DNA from: Deltaproteobacteria bacterium
Lineage (GTDB): Bacteria; Desulfobacterota_B; Binatia; Bin18
Length of the DNA: 8,786 nucleotides
Reading direction: 5' to 3'
NCBI GenBank assembly: GCA_012271025.1
Contig: JAAXHF010000267.1
Location: forward strand, 1 to 8,786
Each line of letters starts with the position of its first letter. The first letter of the stretch is position 1. Positions 1 to 7,104 of this stretch are shown here, piece after piece. Made by a program: the position numbers and the translations under genes. The notes below the pieces were generated by a model. The model did not search any database. It was not told where the DNA came from and saw only the letters and a program-made list of their open reading frames with translations.

Positions 1-28
1 GTCCCAGGTTCGAGTCCTGGTGGGCCCA
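1..28 (+). tRNA. tRNA, 3' end only (isotype not determinable)
   Basis: The window opens inside a tRNA gene. The T arm is intact: stem 4-8 (CCAGG) pairs with 16-20 (CCTGG) around the 7-base loop TTCGAGT (9-15). Bases 21-27 (TGGGCCC) are the 3' half of the acceptor stem and A28 is the discriminator base. CCA is not encoded (next bases are TAC after A28), so it would be added by nucleotidyltransferase. The 5' end should read GGGCCCA or a wobble variant. The anticodon lies outside the window, so the isotype cannot be named. Confidence 0.85.
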
Positions 29-77
29 TACGCCGAACTCTGCGGTCTCGGCCCACTCAACACCGGTAGACAAGCGA

Positions 78-84
78 AAGGGGG
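78..84 (+). promoter_or_regulatory. Ribosome binding site supporting a TTG start
   Basis: AAGGGGG lies 6 bases before the TTG at 91. No ATG or GTG is better placed, so this purine-rich site is the main reason for choosing TTG as the start of the zinc-ribbon gene. Confidence 0.6.
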
Positions 85-90
85 TATTCG

Positions 91-834
91 TTGGCCACAC
101 AGATCGATGTGCTGGCTGCGCTTCAGGAGCTTGACCAAGGGCTGTCTCGAAAAGAAAAGCTTCTGCAAGACCTACGTCAGCACGTGACCGCTATCGGCTC
201 GGAGATGGAAAAAACAGAGCAGGAGGCGGAAGCTCAATCCCAGAAACTGCAGGATCTTGAGGCTCAGCACCGCGAGAGCGAAGGGCGACTCAAACTCGAA
301 GAAGACAAAATCAAGGAGAAGCGGGTCCGCCTGAACCGCATCCGCAATGAGCGCGAAATGCTCGCCGCTCAGCGAGAAATCGAGCTGATGCGGGAGGAAA
401 AGGGCAAGCTGGAAGAGGGGACGCTGCTGCTGCTTGAACAGATGGAACAGGAGAACGAGGGCCTGAGCCAGAGCCGGATCCGCTTGGATGAACTTCAGGT
501 CCAGCACCGACAGGAAGTGGAGCGGACGGACAGCCAGATCACGGATTTGGAAGCTGAATCGCGCCGGCAACGCGAGGAGCGCGCCAGTCTGATCGGCGCT
601 CTTGACCCGACACTCCAGAGCCGCTACGAGCGCATTTTCGCCAAATGCGGCGGGCTTGCCGTGGTGCAGATTCAGCAGGGGGCGTGCCAGGGTTGCCATA
701 TGCGGCTGCCGCCTCAGCTGTGCAACCAGATCCAGAGCAGCCAGCTGCAGCAGTCTGAAAAAATCTATTACTGTCCGCACTGTACGCGGATTATCTACTG
801 GCCGCAGGCTGCCGGGGAGGAACACCAAGCCTGA
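91..834 (+). CDS. Coiled-coil C4-type zinc-ribbon protein (DUF164/COG1579 family)
   Basis: This 247-residue protein is almost entirely charged heptad-like helix from about residue 8 to 175 (rich in E, Q, R, K, L), predicted to form a long coiled-coil hairpin. A C-terminal zinc ribbon follows, with ligand pairs C199-x2-C202 and C228-x2-C231. This layout and length match the DUF164 / zf-RING_7 family. In Helicobacter, member HP0958 is a chaperone-like factor for flagellar regulation and RNA; in most bacteria the role is unknown. There is no signal peptide or membrane segment, so it is probably cytosolic. The TTG start follows a good ribosome binding site. The gene sits between a tRNA and rnpB on the same strand, which suggests, without proving, a link to RNA metabolism. 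The family call is firm; the function is not. Confidence 0.88.
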   Translation: MATQIDVLAALQELDQGLSRKEKLLQDLRQHVTAIGSEMEKTEQEAEAQSQKLQDLEAQHRESEGRLKLEEDKIKEKRVRLNRIRNEREMLAAQREIELMREEKGKLEEGTLLLLEQMEQENEGLSQSRIRLDELQVQHRQEVERTDSQITDLEAESRRQREERASLIGALDPTLQSRYERIFAKCGGLAVVQIQQGACQGCHMRLPPQLCNQIQSSQLQQSEKIYYCPHCTRIIYWPQAAGEEHQA

Positions 835-850
835 CCAAGGCCGTTAGTGT

Positions 851-1238
851 GAGAGGAGATCACGTGGTCGCGGGCCTGCGCGTCAGGTCCGAGGAAAGTC
901 CGGACTCCTTGGGGTAGGGTGGCCGCTAACAGCGGCCGGCCGCGAGGCAGGGAAAGTGCCACAGAAAAGAGACCGCTGGAGCGATCCTGGGATCGTTCTC
1001 AGCAAGGGTGAAAAGGTGAGGTAAGAGCTCACCAGGCTCCCGAGAGATTGGGGGTGCTGGGCAAACCCCACCCGGAGCAAGACCAAATAGGAAGGAGCCC
1101 GCTGGCGGGCAGGAGTCACCCCACTCTGTCTTCCGGGTTCGGTCGCTGGAGCAGCACGGCAACGTGCTGCCAAGAGGAATGACCATGGTCCCGGTGCGTT
1201 ACGCCGGGGAACAGAATCCGGCTTACCGATCTCCTCCC
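851..1238 (+). ncRNA. rnpB: RNase P RNA, bacterial class A
   Basis: This is the catalytic RNA of RNase P, which trims 5' leaders from pre-tRNAs. Conserved core blocks are readable in order: GAGGAAAGTCCGGACT at 891-906 (CR-I, 5' strand of P4), GGTAAGAGCTCACC near 1019-1032 (P11/P12 region), AAACCCCACCCGGAGCAAG followed by ACCAAATAGG (about 1064-1091), and ACAGAATCCGGCTTA at 1211-1225 (CR-V, 3' strand of P4). The terminal helix P1 is a perfect 9-bp pairing of 853-861 (GAGGAGATC) with 1228-1236 (GATCTCCTC), which sets the ends to within a few bases. The length of about 388 nt fits class A. A GGGT at 1135-1138 sits where the L15 loop that binds tRNA CCA is expected, though I did not fold the molecule fully. 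The gene starts 16 bases after the zinc-ribbon stop and ends 35 bases before the next ATG. I see no U-tract terminator after P1. Confidence 0.96.
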
Positions 1239-1273
1239 CTTCCCATCTCCCAGAGTGCCAGGAAAAGAACCTC

Positions 1274-3232
1274 ATGCCAGACCAAAGCGTCCGCCCAACC
1301 CGTGCTTTGCCCCGTCTCCTGTGCCTGTTGATGTGTGCGCTGTGTCTGGACCGACAAGCGGGTCTCCAGGCGGCTGAAAGCGCGGTCGTTGAGACCGTAT
1401 CGGCCACGGCCGGGCAGGTCTCTATCGCGCTGTCCGCCCCGGTAAGCTTTCGGCAGGCGAGTCTCGAGGCCGACCCGAGCCATCAGCGGCCATACCGCTG
1501 CTATGTGGACATTGCTCCGGCCAGGCTGGGCGGTCGTGTCCTGTCAAGTCTGGACATCCGGCGGGGGGTGGTCCAGCGCGTTCGGGCCGCCCAGTTCCGT
1601 CCGGATACCGCCCGGGTGGTACTCGACCTGGTTGACGAGGGCGCGTGCCAGGTCCGCGTTCTGACCAAGCCACACCGGCTCGTTGTGCGGGTTGAGAAAG
1701 CCGCGCCTGTGGCGTCGCCCATCCGGCTGGCGGCCGTTGCCGAGGCGTCTCTCTCCGATGCCCCGCCGTTTCACACCGTGAGCGCGTCCGATTTGCAACC
1801 CGGCGTGACGGTCTCGTCCGGCTCGCCGGTCGCGCCACCCGCCCCACCGGCCACGCCAGAGCCTGCGGCCACACCACCACCCACCCCGGAGCCCGCCCCA
1901 GAGCCTGCGTCGCCGCCCGCCCCAGAGCCAGACCTTGTGCCAGAGGCTGCTGCGGAGCCTCAGCAAGGCCCGCTCATTCCCCTGGACGAAGCCTACCTTT
2001 TAGCCGTACAGAATGAGGAGCGCATCAAGATCGCCAGCCATGAACTGGGCAAAGCCCGCCTGCTGCCGTGGCGCGCCCTGACCCATCTCACGCCCCGGGC
2101 CGATATTCAGGGGACGTATACCCGGAATAAGGACGAGATCTCGTTTGTGTCGGATAACGTCCTGCCGGATGCAGCCGCCAGCTTCTTTTCGACCGGTTCT
2201 GCCATTCGCCCGCTGGAGCGCTGGACAGGGATTTTTCGGATCACCCAGCCCATATTGGAGCCGGCTTTTTTTGCCTCCCGCCAGCTGGGCAAAGCGTCCG
2301 TTCGAGAGAGTGCCGAACGCTATGAGTTCACCATCCGGGAGGTCTTGTTCGGCGTTGCCCGGGCCTACTACGGCGTGCTGCGCTCCCAAGCCCAGATGCA
2401 GATCGCCCGAGACACCCTGGGTCTGAGCCAGGACGAACTCCGTCAGGCTCAGGTCCGGTTTCGAGTCGGCGAGGTCACCAAGACCGACGTGTTGCGGGCC
2501 GAGGTCGCGGTTGAGCAGGCGCGCCGCCAGCTGGTGACGGACCACAACCGTTTGCAGCTGGCCTTCACCACCCTGGCCAGAGCGATTGGCGTCTCCGAAC
2601 CGCTCGGCGTCACCCAGCCCGAGCCGGTTGCCTACAGCCCGGTACCCTACGACCGGCTGCTGGACCAGGCCTACAGCCAGCGCCAGGATTTCCGCGCCCA
2701 GGAGATCGGGGTGGAGATTGCCACGCAGCGCAAGAATCTGGTCATCGCCCGCTATGCGCCACGGGTCAACGCCCGGTGGGATTTTCCTCGGCTGGACGCC
2801 GAGACCTTTGCCGAACGGGACCAGTTCTGGACTCTGTTTCTGAACTTCGAGGTGCCGCTGTTCGATGGCGGAGCGCGGGAGTTGGATGTGCTGGAAGAAA
2901 ACGAGCGGCTCGCCCAGGCCCAGCTGCGCGTCGATCAGTTGCGCAAGGAAATCCAGGTCGAGGTCAGAGACGCCCTGCTGACCGTCGAAACGCTCGGCTC
3001 GACGCTCCAGACCCTGGAAAAAGAGGTCAGCCTGGCCCAGGAGAACTACACCATCACCTCAAAACAGTACCGCGTCGGCCTGTCCACCAGCCTGGATGTC
3101 AACACCGCCCTGAACGCCCTGAATCAGGTCCGCACCCAGCTGACCGATCAGACCTACGCGTATCAGATTGCCCTGCTGCGTCTCCAGCAGACGACCGGCG
3201 TGTTCGCCACCGACTACATGCCTCAGCGCTGA
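1274..3232 (+). CDS. Outer-membrane TolC-family protein with N-terminal AMIN domain
   Basis: This 652-residue protein has a composite architecture. Residues about 11-34 form a signal peptide (basic start, Leu/Cys-rich core, cleavage likely near LQAAE). Residues about 38-143 look like an AMIN domain: alternating beta strands with [11 protein letters not shown], then [20 protein letters not shown] and a closing LVVRV strand. Residues about 184-232 are a Pro/Glu/Ala linker. Residues 233-650 are a TolC/OEP channel domain with its internal duplication visible as [14 protein letters not shown] (about 394-407) and [13 protein letters not shown] (about 597-609), plus VPLFDGG (527-533). TolC proteins are trimeric outer-membrane export ducts; AMIN domains target periplasmic proteins such as AmiC and PilQ to envelope sites, often through peptidoglycan. 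No inner-membrane pump or adaptor lies in the window. The ATG follows AGGAAAAG at 1259-1266. The 3' end overlaps folE by 10 bases. The TolC call is firm and AMIN is likely; substrate unknown. Confidence 0.92.
   Translation: MPDQSVRPTRALPRLLCLLMCALCLDRQAGLQAAESAVVETVSATAGQVSIALSAPVSFRQASLEADPSHQRPYRCYVDIAPARLGGRVLSSLDIRRGVVQRVRAAQFRPDTARVVLDLVDEGACQVRVLTKPHRLVVRVEKAAPVASPIRLAAVAEASLSDAPPFHTVSASDLQPGVTVSSGSPVAPPAPPATPEPAATPPPTPEPAPEPASPPAPEPDLVPEAAAEPQQGPLIPLDEAYLLAVQNEERIKIASHELGKARLLPWRALTHLTPRADIQGTYTRNKDEISFVSDNVLPDAAASFFSTGSAIRPLERWTGIFRITQPILEPAFFASRQLGKASVRESAERYEFTIREVLFGVARAYYGVLRSQAQMQIARDTLGLSQDELRQAQVRFRVGEVTKTDVLRAEVAVEQARRQLVTDHNRLQLAFTTLARAIGVSEPLGVTQPEPVAYSPVPYDRLLDQAYSQRQDFRAQEIGVEIATQRKNLVIARYAPRVNARWDFPRLDAETFAERDQFWTLFLNFEVPLFDGGARELDVLEENERLAQAQLRVDQLRKEIQVEVRDALLTVETLGSTLQTLEKEVSLAQENYTITSKQYRVGLSTSLDVNTALNALNQVRTQLTDQTYAYQIALLRLQQTTGVFATDYMPQR
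1823..1969 (+). repeat. Low-complexity Pro/Glu/Ala-coding linker
   Basis: Residues about 184-232 of the AMIN-TolC protein are dominated by P, E and A, with recurring PEPA/PEPD-type units and repeated CCAGAGCC-like DNA. It reads as a flexible periplasmic spacer between the AMIN domain and the channel, and as DNA prone to length variation between strains. Confidence 0.75.
3223..3232. other. Palindromic shared stop region of two convergent genes
   Basis: TCAGCGCTGA is its own reverse complement. On the plus strand it holds CAG-CGC-TGA, the last two codons and stop of the AMIN-TolC gene. On the minus strand it holds the same CAG-CGC-TGA for folE. Both proteins therefore end in Gln-Arg from the same ten bases. 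Confidence 0.9.
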
Positions 3233-3861
3233 CCGTTGACCAGGGTCATGAACTCTTCGCGGGTCGCCTGCTGACTGCGGAAAGCGCCCAGCATCGCACT
3301 GGTGGTGACAATGGAGTTTTGTTTCTCGACCCCGCGCATGCGCATGCACAGATGTTCGGCGCGGACAATCACCCCCACCCCCAGGGGGTCCAGCTCTTCC
3401 ATGAGGGTGTTGGCGATCTGGGTCGTCAGCCGCTCCTGGACCTGCAAGCGGCGGGAGAACACCTCGACCAGACGCGGAATTTTGCTCAGCCCGACAATGC
3501 GGTGTTTCGGAATATAGGCCACGTTGGCGCGGCCAAAAAAGGGCAGGATGTGGTGCTCGCACAGCGAGTAGAAGTCAATGTCCCTGACCACGACCATTTC
3601 CTGATAGTCTTCCTCGGTGAAAATCGCCTGGCCGATGACCTCCCTAGGATCCTGGGCGTAGCCCTTGGCCAGGTATTCAAAGGCGCGGGCGACCCGGTAG
3701 GGCGTTTTGACCAGTCCCTCCCGGTCGGGGTCTTCGCCCATGTGTTCGAGAATCTTGCGGATCATGTCTTCGAGGCCGCCGGCCGAGGCCGGGGATGTGT
3801 TCTGCGCTGCGGCCTGGTGCTGGGAACTGTCTTTGAGTGCGGTCACACGCGGATTGCTCAT
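3223..3861 (-). CDS. folE: GTP cyclohydrolase I
   Basis: This cytosolic enzyme converts GTP to 7,8-dihydroneopterin triphosphate, the entry step to folate and other pterins. The 212-residue protein has the conserved zinc and catalytic residues: C101-E-H-H104 in the SLCEHH motif, H170 and C172 in [10 protein letters not shown]. By the constant offset of 9 to the E. coli enzyme, C101, H104 and C172 are zinc ligands, and H103 and H170 are catalytic. Residues 53-60 (TPYRVARA) and 124-134 ([11 protein letters not shown]) are also typical. The first ~28 residues are a variable, polar, Ala/Ser-rich extension. The ATG at 3861 has AAGGAG 12 bases upstream, a longer spacing than usual. It is the last gene of the minus-strand run, 29 bases after the carboxyltransferase gene, and runs into the convergent TolC gene. 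No zinc ligand is missing, so it should be an active zinc-dependent type I enzyme. Confidence 0.97.
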   Translation of the reverse strand: MSNPRVTALKDSSQHQAAAQNTSPASAGGLEDMIRKILEHMGEDPDREGLVKTPYRVARAFEYLAKGYAQDPREVIGQAIFTEEDYQEMVVVRDIDFYSLCEHHILPFFGRANVAYIPKHRIVGLSKIPRLVEVFSRRLQVQERLTTQIANTLMEELDPLGVGVIVRAEHLCMRMRGVEKQNSIVTTSAMLGAFRSQQATREEFMTLVNGQR

Positions 3862-3890
3862 CGCGGTCTTCTACTCCTTGTGGTCTGGGT

Positions 3891-5495
3891 TTACATCCGA
3901 AACACGCCGACCTGATGGTCGGGAATGGGGGCGTTCAGGGCCATGGCCAGACTCAGCCCCAGCACGGTCCGGGTCTCTTGCGGATCGAGAATGCCGTCGT
4001 CCCACAGGCGGGCGGTCGAATAGTAGGGGCTGCCCTCCTGTTCGTATTTGGCCAGGGTCGGCGCGCTGAAAGCCTGCTGTTCCTCGTCGGTCATGGTCTC
4101 GCCTTTGGCCGCCAGCTGCTGCAGCTTGACCGTCAGCAGCACGCCTGCGGCCTGCTCGCCGCCCATGACCGAGATGCGCGAATTGGGCCACATGAACAGC
4201 AGCCGGGGCGAATAGGCGCGGCCACACATGCCGTAATTGCCGGCCCCGTTTGAGGCGCCGATGATCACGGTGAACTTCGGCACCTGGGCGTTGGCCACCG
4301 CGTGGACCATCTTGGCCCCGTCTTTGGCGATCCCGCCCTGCTCGTATTTTTTGCCGACCATGAAGCCGGTGATGTTTTGCAGGAACAGCAGCGGCACCTT
4401 GCGCTGACTGCACATCTCGATGAAATGGGTGGCCTTGAGCGCCGACTCCGAGAACAACACCCCATTGTTGGCCACAATGCCGACCAGATAGCCGTGAATA
4501 CGGGCGAAGCCGGTCACGATGGTCTGGCTGTAGCGGGGCTTGAACTCGTGCAGCCGGCTGCCGTCAACCAGGCGGGCAATGACCTCGTGCACATCGTACG
4601 GCACCCGGGTGTCGTGGGGAATCACGCCGTACAGTTCGGCCGGATCGTAGGCCGGATCCTGGGACGCTCCACGGTCGAGCGGAAACTTCTCGGGCCGGGG
4701 GAAATTTTCGAAAATCGAGCGGGTGATGGCCAGGGCGTCCTCGTCATCCTCGGCCAGATGATCGGACACCCCCGAGATGCGGGTATGCACGTCGCCGCCG
4801 CCCAACTCCTCGGCCGACACTTCCTCGCCGGTCGCCGCCTTGACCAGCGGCGGACCGCCCAGAAAGATGGTCCCCCGATTCCTGACGATGATATTTTCGT
4901 CGGCCATGGCCGGCACATACGCCCCGCCGGCCGTACACGAGCCCATGACCACGGCGATCTGGGGAATGCCCTGGGCCGACATGCGCGCCTCGTTGTAAAA
5001 GATGCGGCCGAAGTGCTCACGGTCGGGAAAAATATCGGCCTGGAACGGCAGGTTGGCCCCGCCGGAGTCCACCAGGTAGACGCACGGCAGCCGGTTCTCC
5101 TGGGCAATCTCCTGGGCGCGCAGATGTTTTTTGACGGTGATCGGATAATACGTGCCGCCCTTCACCGTGGCGTCGTTTGAGACAATCACGGCCTCACGCC
5201 CCTGGATCAGGCCGATAGCAGTCGCAATGCCGGCCGACGGCGGATCGTCGTACATGCCGCAGGCGGCCAACGGCGAGAGTTCGAGCAGCGGAGTGTTGGG
5301 ATCGACCAGAGCCTCAATCCGCTCACGGGCCAGGAGTTTGCCGCGCGCCTTGTGGCGCTGGCGAGACGCTTCCGAGCCGCCGAGCTGGGCCTGGACGAGC
5401 CGTTCTTTGAGTTCCGATACCAGATCGCTCATGTGCTCGCGGTTGGCCCGAAACTCGGGGCTGCTGGTCTGAATTTTACTTTCGATACGGTCCAT
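3891..5495 (-). CDS. mccB: Acyl-CoA carboxylase carboxyltransferase subunit, methylcrotonyl-CoA carboxylase beta type
   Basis: This subunit transfers carboxyl from carboxybiotin to an acyl-CoA, most likely 3-methylcrotonyl-CoA in leucine breakdown. The 534-residue length is typical of MccB/LiuB. Visible signatures are [11 protein letters not shown] (12-22), [14 protein letters not shown] (47-60), [20 protein letters not shown] (142-161), the first oxyanion-hole loop [13 protein letters not shown] (185-197), [12 protein letters not shown] (370-381), [11 protein letters not shown] (387-397), and the second loop [16 protein letters not shown] (413-428). The SGGANLP and [13 protein letters not shown] stretches fit MCC beta better than propionyl-CoA carboxylase; geranyl-CoA carboxylase (AtuC) is a possible alternative. 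The partner biotin carboxylase/biotin carrier subunit is not in the window, although the left neighbour is folE and the right a nitroreductase. The ATG at 5495 lacks a clear ribosome binding site, but the N-terminal family motif begins only 11 residues in, so this start is preferred over the ATG at residue 22. Confidence 0.93.
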   Translation of the reverse strand: MDRIESKIQTSSPEFRANREHMSDLVSELKERLVQAQLGGSEASRQRHKARGKLLARERIEALVDPNTPLLELSPLAACGMYDDPPSAGIATAIGLIQGREAVIVSNDATVKGGTYYPITVKKHLRAQEIAQENRLPCVYLVDSGGANLPFQADIFPDREHFGRIFYNEARMSAQGIPQIAVVMGSCTAGGAYVPAMADENIIVRNRGTIFLGGPPLVKAATGEEVSAEELGGGDVHTRISGVSDHLAEDDEDALAITRSIFENFPRPEKFPLDRGASQDPAYDPAELYGVIPHDTRVPYDVHEVIARLVDGSRLHEFKPRYSQTIVTGFARIHGYLVGIVANNGVLFSESALKATHFIEMCSQRKVPLLFLQNITGFMVGKKYEQGGIAKDGAKMVHAVANAQVPKFTVIIGASNGAGNYGMCGRAYSPRLLFMWPNSRISVMGGEQAAGVLLTVKLQQLAAKGETMTDEEQQAFSAPTLAKYEQEGSPYYSTARLWDDGILDPQETRTVLGLSLAMALNAPIPDHQVGVFRM

Positions 5496-5552
5496 GGTGG
5501 GGGCGTCTTTCTGGAAGGGAACAGGTCGGCTCAGGAGCCATAGGCGTGCGTG

Positions 5553-6062
5553 TCAGTCCTGGTAGGCTTGGCCGTAGCGTTCGCCGTAGACGAGCCGACT
5601 CAGCCGTTTGCGGACTTTTTTGTGTGCCTGCTCCTCGGCGGTTGGATAACCGAACGGCACGACCGTGATGAGTTCGGCCGCGTCTGGAATGTCGAGCAGG
5701 GCTTTGACCTGGGGCCGGTTCAATCCGCCCACCCAGCACGACCCGACCCCCTCATTCCAGGCGGCCAGCATCAGGCATTCGACCGCCCGAGTGCCGTCCA
5801 CCGGTGGGTTCTTGGCGCCCTCTACAGCGACGGCAATCGCCAGCGGCGCCTGGGCCAGAAAAGACCCGGACGACGCCAGGGCGCCGAGTTGGGCCAGCGT
5901 CTGTTTGTCCTGAATGACGATGAACCGCCACGGCTGACGGTTGCGCTGCGAGTGCGCCTGCCGTCCGGCCTCCAGGATGTTGCGCAGCACCGCTGGCGGA
6001 ATCGGGTCGGGCAGAAATCCGCGCACCGCCGGGCGGGTCCGAATGCAGTCGAGGGTATCCAT
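5553..6062 (-). CDS. Nitroreductase-family flavoprotein
   Basis: This 169-residue protein belongs to the nitroreductase-like FMN fold, whose members use NAD(P)H and FMN to reduce nitro compounds, quinones, enones or other substrates. The N terminus MDTLDCIRTRPAVRGF carries the phosphate-contacting arginines R8 and R14. NRQPWRFIVI (41-50) matches the usual NxQPWxF flavin segment, though the preceding residues read HSQR where PSAG or PSSG is common. GTRAVECLMLAAWNEGVGSCWVGG has the standard A-x-x-x-L-x-A-x-x-x-G-x-G-x-x-W pattern (about 90-113), and VPFGYP (135-140) is the late flavin-side motif. I chose the ATG at 6062, which fits family N termini and lies 4 bases after the upstream gene's TAA. 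A TTG at 6074 would add four residues and overlap that gene by 8 bases. No clear ribosome binding site is seen, which favours translational coupling. The substrate cannot be read from sequence. Confidence 0.88.
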   Translation of the reverse strand: MDTLDCIRTRPAVRGFLPDPIPPAVLRNILEAGRQAHSQRNRQPWRFIVIQDKQTLAQLGALASSGSFLAQAPLAIAVAVEGAKNPPVDGTRAVECLMLAAWNEGVGSCWVGGLNRPQVKALLDIPDAAELITVVPFGYPTAEEQAHKKVRKRLSRLVYGERYGQAYQD

Positions 6063-6066
6063 CCGC

Positions 6067-6996
6067 TTATGCAAAGTGGGGAATCACGTCTTTCCCGTAC
6101 AGCTCAACCTGCGGGATGAGTTCATCCGGCGGCACGATCGGCCACAGGACAAACTTGGAGCAGCCGACATCGACGTAGGACTGGACCTTGTCGATACACT
6201 CATCCGGCGTGCCGATCGCACACCGGGCAACCATGGCTTCGTGGGGCAGGGGAAAGCCCTGGAGAAACCGACCGGCAATGTCCTGGGCGCGTTTGCGGTC
6301 GGTATCGACACAGGTCAGGATCAGCACCCCGGCCTCGCGGGGGTCGATCTCGCGTCCGTACTGGTCGCCGTAGGCGTGCAGCTTGTCCATCCCATCCCGG
6401 AATTCGTCCGGGCTGACAAACGAGGGAAACCAGCCGTCGCCGTAGCGGGCGGTGCGTTTCAGAGCCTGATCGGTCTTGCCGCCAATCCACACGTCGAGCG
6501 TGCCTTTTTTGGGCCGGGGCTCGATAGTGACATCCTCGAACTGATAGTACTGGCCCTCAAAGCTGACGTTGGGCTCGGCCCACAGCTTGCGCATGACCTG
6601 TACGCCTTCTTCCATGCGTCTGGCGCGCTCGGACGGGTCGATCCCGCTGGCCAGACAGTCCTTGGGGTTGGCCCCGATGCCGACCGCCATGATGACCCGA
6701 TTCTTACTGCCTGAGATATAGTCCAGGGTGGCGTAGGTTTTGGCAACCTGAACGGGGTCGCGGGCGGGTAGGGTGAGAACGCTCGGACCCATCTTGATCT
6801 TCTTGGTTCTGGCCGACCAGGCCGCCATCACACAGCTGGTATCGAGCGAGGGGTTGCGCGACACCACATGATCGGACAGCCAGATCGAATCAATGCCGGC
6901 CGCTTCGGCGCTGACCGCATAATTGATGACTGTGTCCGGGTCTGGCATGCCGAGTTCCCACAGCCCGAAGCCGATTCCAATCTTTGTTCCGCCCAT
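6067..6996 (-). CDS. LLM-class (luciferase-like) flavin/F420-dependent oxidoreductase
   Basis: This 309-residue single-domain TIM-barrel protein belongs to the bacterial luciferase-like superfamily. Typical stretches are MGGTKIGIGFGLWELG (strand 1), AGIDSIWLSDHVV (33-45), LPARDPVQVAKTYATLD (76-92), the cofactor-side loop VGIGANPKD (105-113), ERARRMEEGVQVMRKLW (123-139), PLDVWIGG-like LDVWIGGK (167-174) with TARYGDGWFP (182-191), and GTPDECIDKVQSYVDVGCSKFVL (262-284). Members use FMN or coenzyme F420; the sequence looks closer to the probable F420-dependent groups, but I cannot settle the cofactor by eye. The reading frame stays open 25 codons further upstream, yet the ATG at 6996 is chosen because GGGAGG lies 7 bases before it and the family N terminus starts there. 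Its TAA is 4 bases before the nitroreductase ATG, so the two flavoproteins are probably made together and may act on related substrates. Confidence 0.92.
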   Translation of the reverse strand: MGGTKIGIGFGLWELGMPDPDTVINYAVSAEAAGIDSIWLSDHVVSRNPSLDTSCVMAAWSARTKKIKMGPSVLTLPARDPVQVAKTYATLDYISGSKNRVIMAVGIGANPKDCLASGIDPSERARRMEEGVQVMRKLWAEPNVSFEGQYYQFEDVTIEPRPKKGTLDVWIGGKTDQALKRTARYGDGWFPSFVSPDEFRDGMDKLHAYGDQYGREIDPREAGVLILTCVDTDRKRAQDIAGRFLQGFPLPHEAMVARCAIGTPDECIDKVQSYVDVGCSKFVLWPIVPPDELIPQVELYGKDVIPHFA

Positions 6997-7003
6997 GTGT
7001 ACG

Positions 7004-7009
7004 CCTCCC
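7004..7009 (-). promoter_or_regulatory. Ribosome binding site that fixes the LLM oxidoreductase start
   Basis: On the minus strand GGGAGG sits 7 bases before the ATG at 6996. It argues against the earlier in-frame ATG at 7071, which would add 25 residues with no family similarity that I can see. Confidence 0.75.
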
Positions 7010-7073
7010 GTTGCAGGTCTGGCCAGTAGCTTACCAGAAAGGGCGGGGGGGAGGGAAGGCACTTGCGACATGG

Positions 7074-7104
7074 AGCGGCACGGTGGCGGGAAGCCCGTGC
7101 CGCT
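7074..7104 (-). terminator. Strong hairpin just after the beta-propeller gene, possible terminator
   Basis: AGCGGCACGG (7074-7083) pairs perfectly over 10 bp with CCGTGCCGCT (7095-7104) around an 11-base loop. The hairpin touches the propeller stop codon (7105-7107). On the minus strand no U-run follows, so it is not a canonical intrinsic terminator. It could slow transcription, protect the 3' end of an asnS-propeller mRNA, or mark a processing point. The rest of the 6997-7104 gap holds a C-rich tract and the ribosome binding site of the next gene; no promoter is convincing. Confidence 0.4.

Noticed and set aside
21..55. Possible hairpin between the tRNA acceptor half TGGGCC (21-26) and GGCCCA (50-55), considered as a tRNA-linked terminator or second tRNA start.
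   Set aside because: Only 6 bp with a 23-base loop, no U-run, and no D-arm follows GGCCCA. Probably chance.
883..1407. A 174-codon minus-strand frame over the RNase P RNA region.
   Set aside because: The stretch has all core motifs and the closing P1 helix of rnpB; an antisense protein there has no support.
2776..3915. A 379-codon plus-strand frame covering the end of the TolC gene and the whole of folE.
   Set aside because: It overlaps two firmly identified genes in other frames, and its sequence resembles no protein family I know. It is a by-product of high GC.
4302..5180. A 292-codon plus-strand frame antisense to the carboxyltransferase.
   Set aside because: The minus-strand protein carries every family motif; this frame is a mirror of codon bias.
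5528..5539. Near-palindrome GGCTCAGGAGCC between the nitroreductase and carboxyltransferase genes, considered as a terminator or operator.
   Set aside because: A 5-bp stem with a 2-base loop cannot fold stably and no T-run follows; one short palindrome in a GC-rich gap is not evidence of an operator.
5941..6714. A 257-codon plus-strand frame antisense to the nitroreductase and LLM genes.
   Set aside because: It spans two well-supported genes and has no recognisable motif or ribosome binding site.
6997..7071. N-terminal 25-codon extension of the LLM oxidoreductase from an ATG at 7071.
   Set aside because: The strong GGGAGG site at 7004-7009 and the family N terminus both point to the ATG at 6996.
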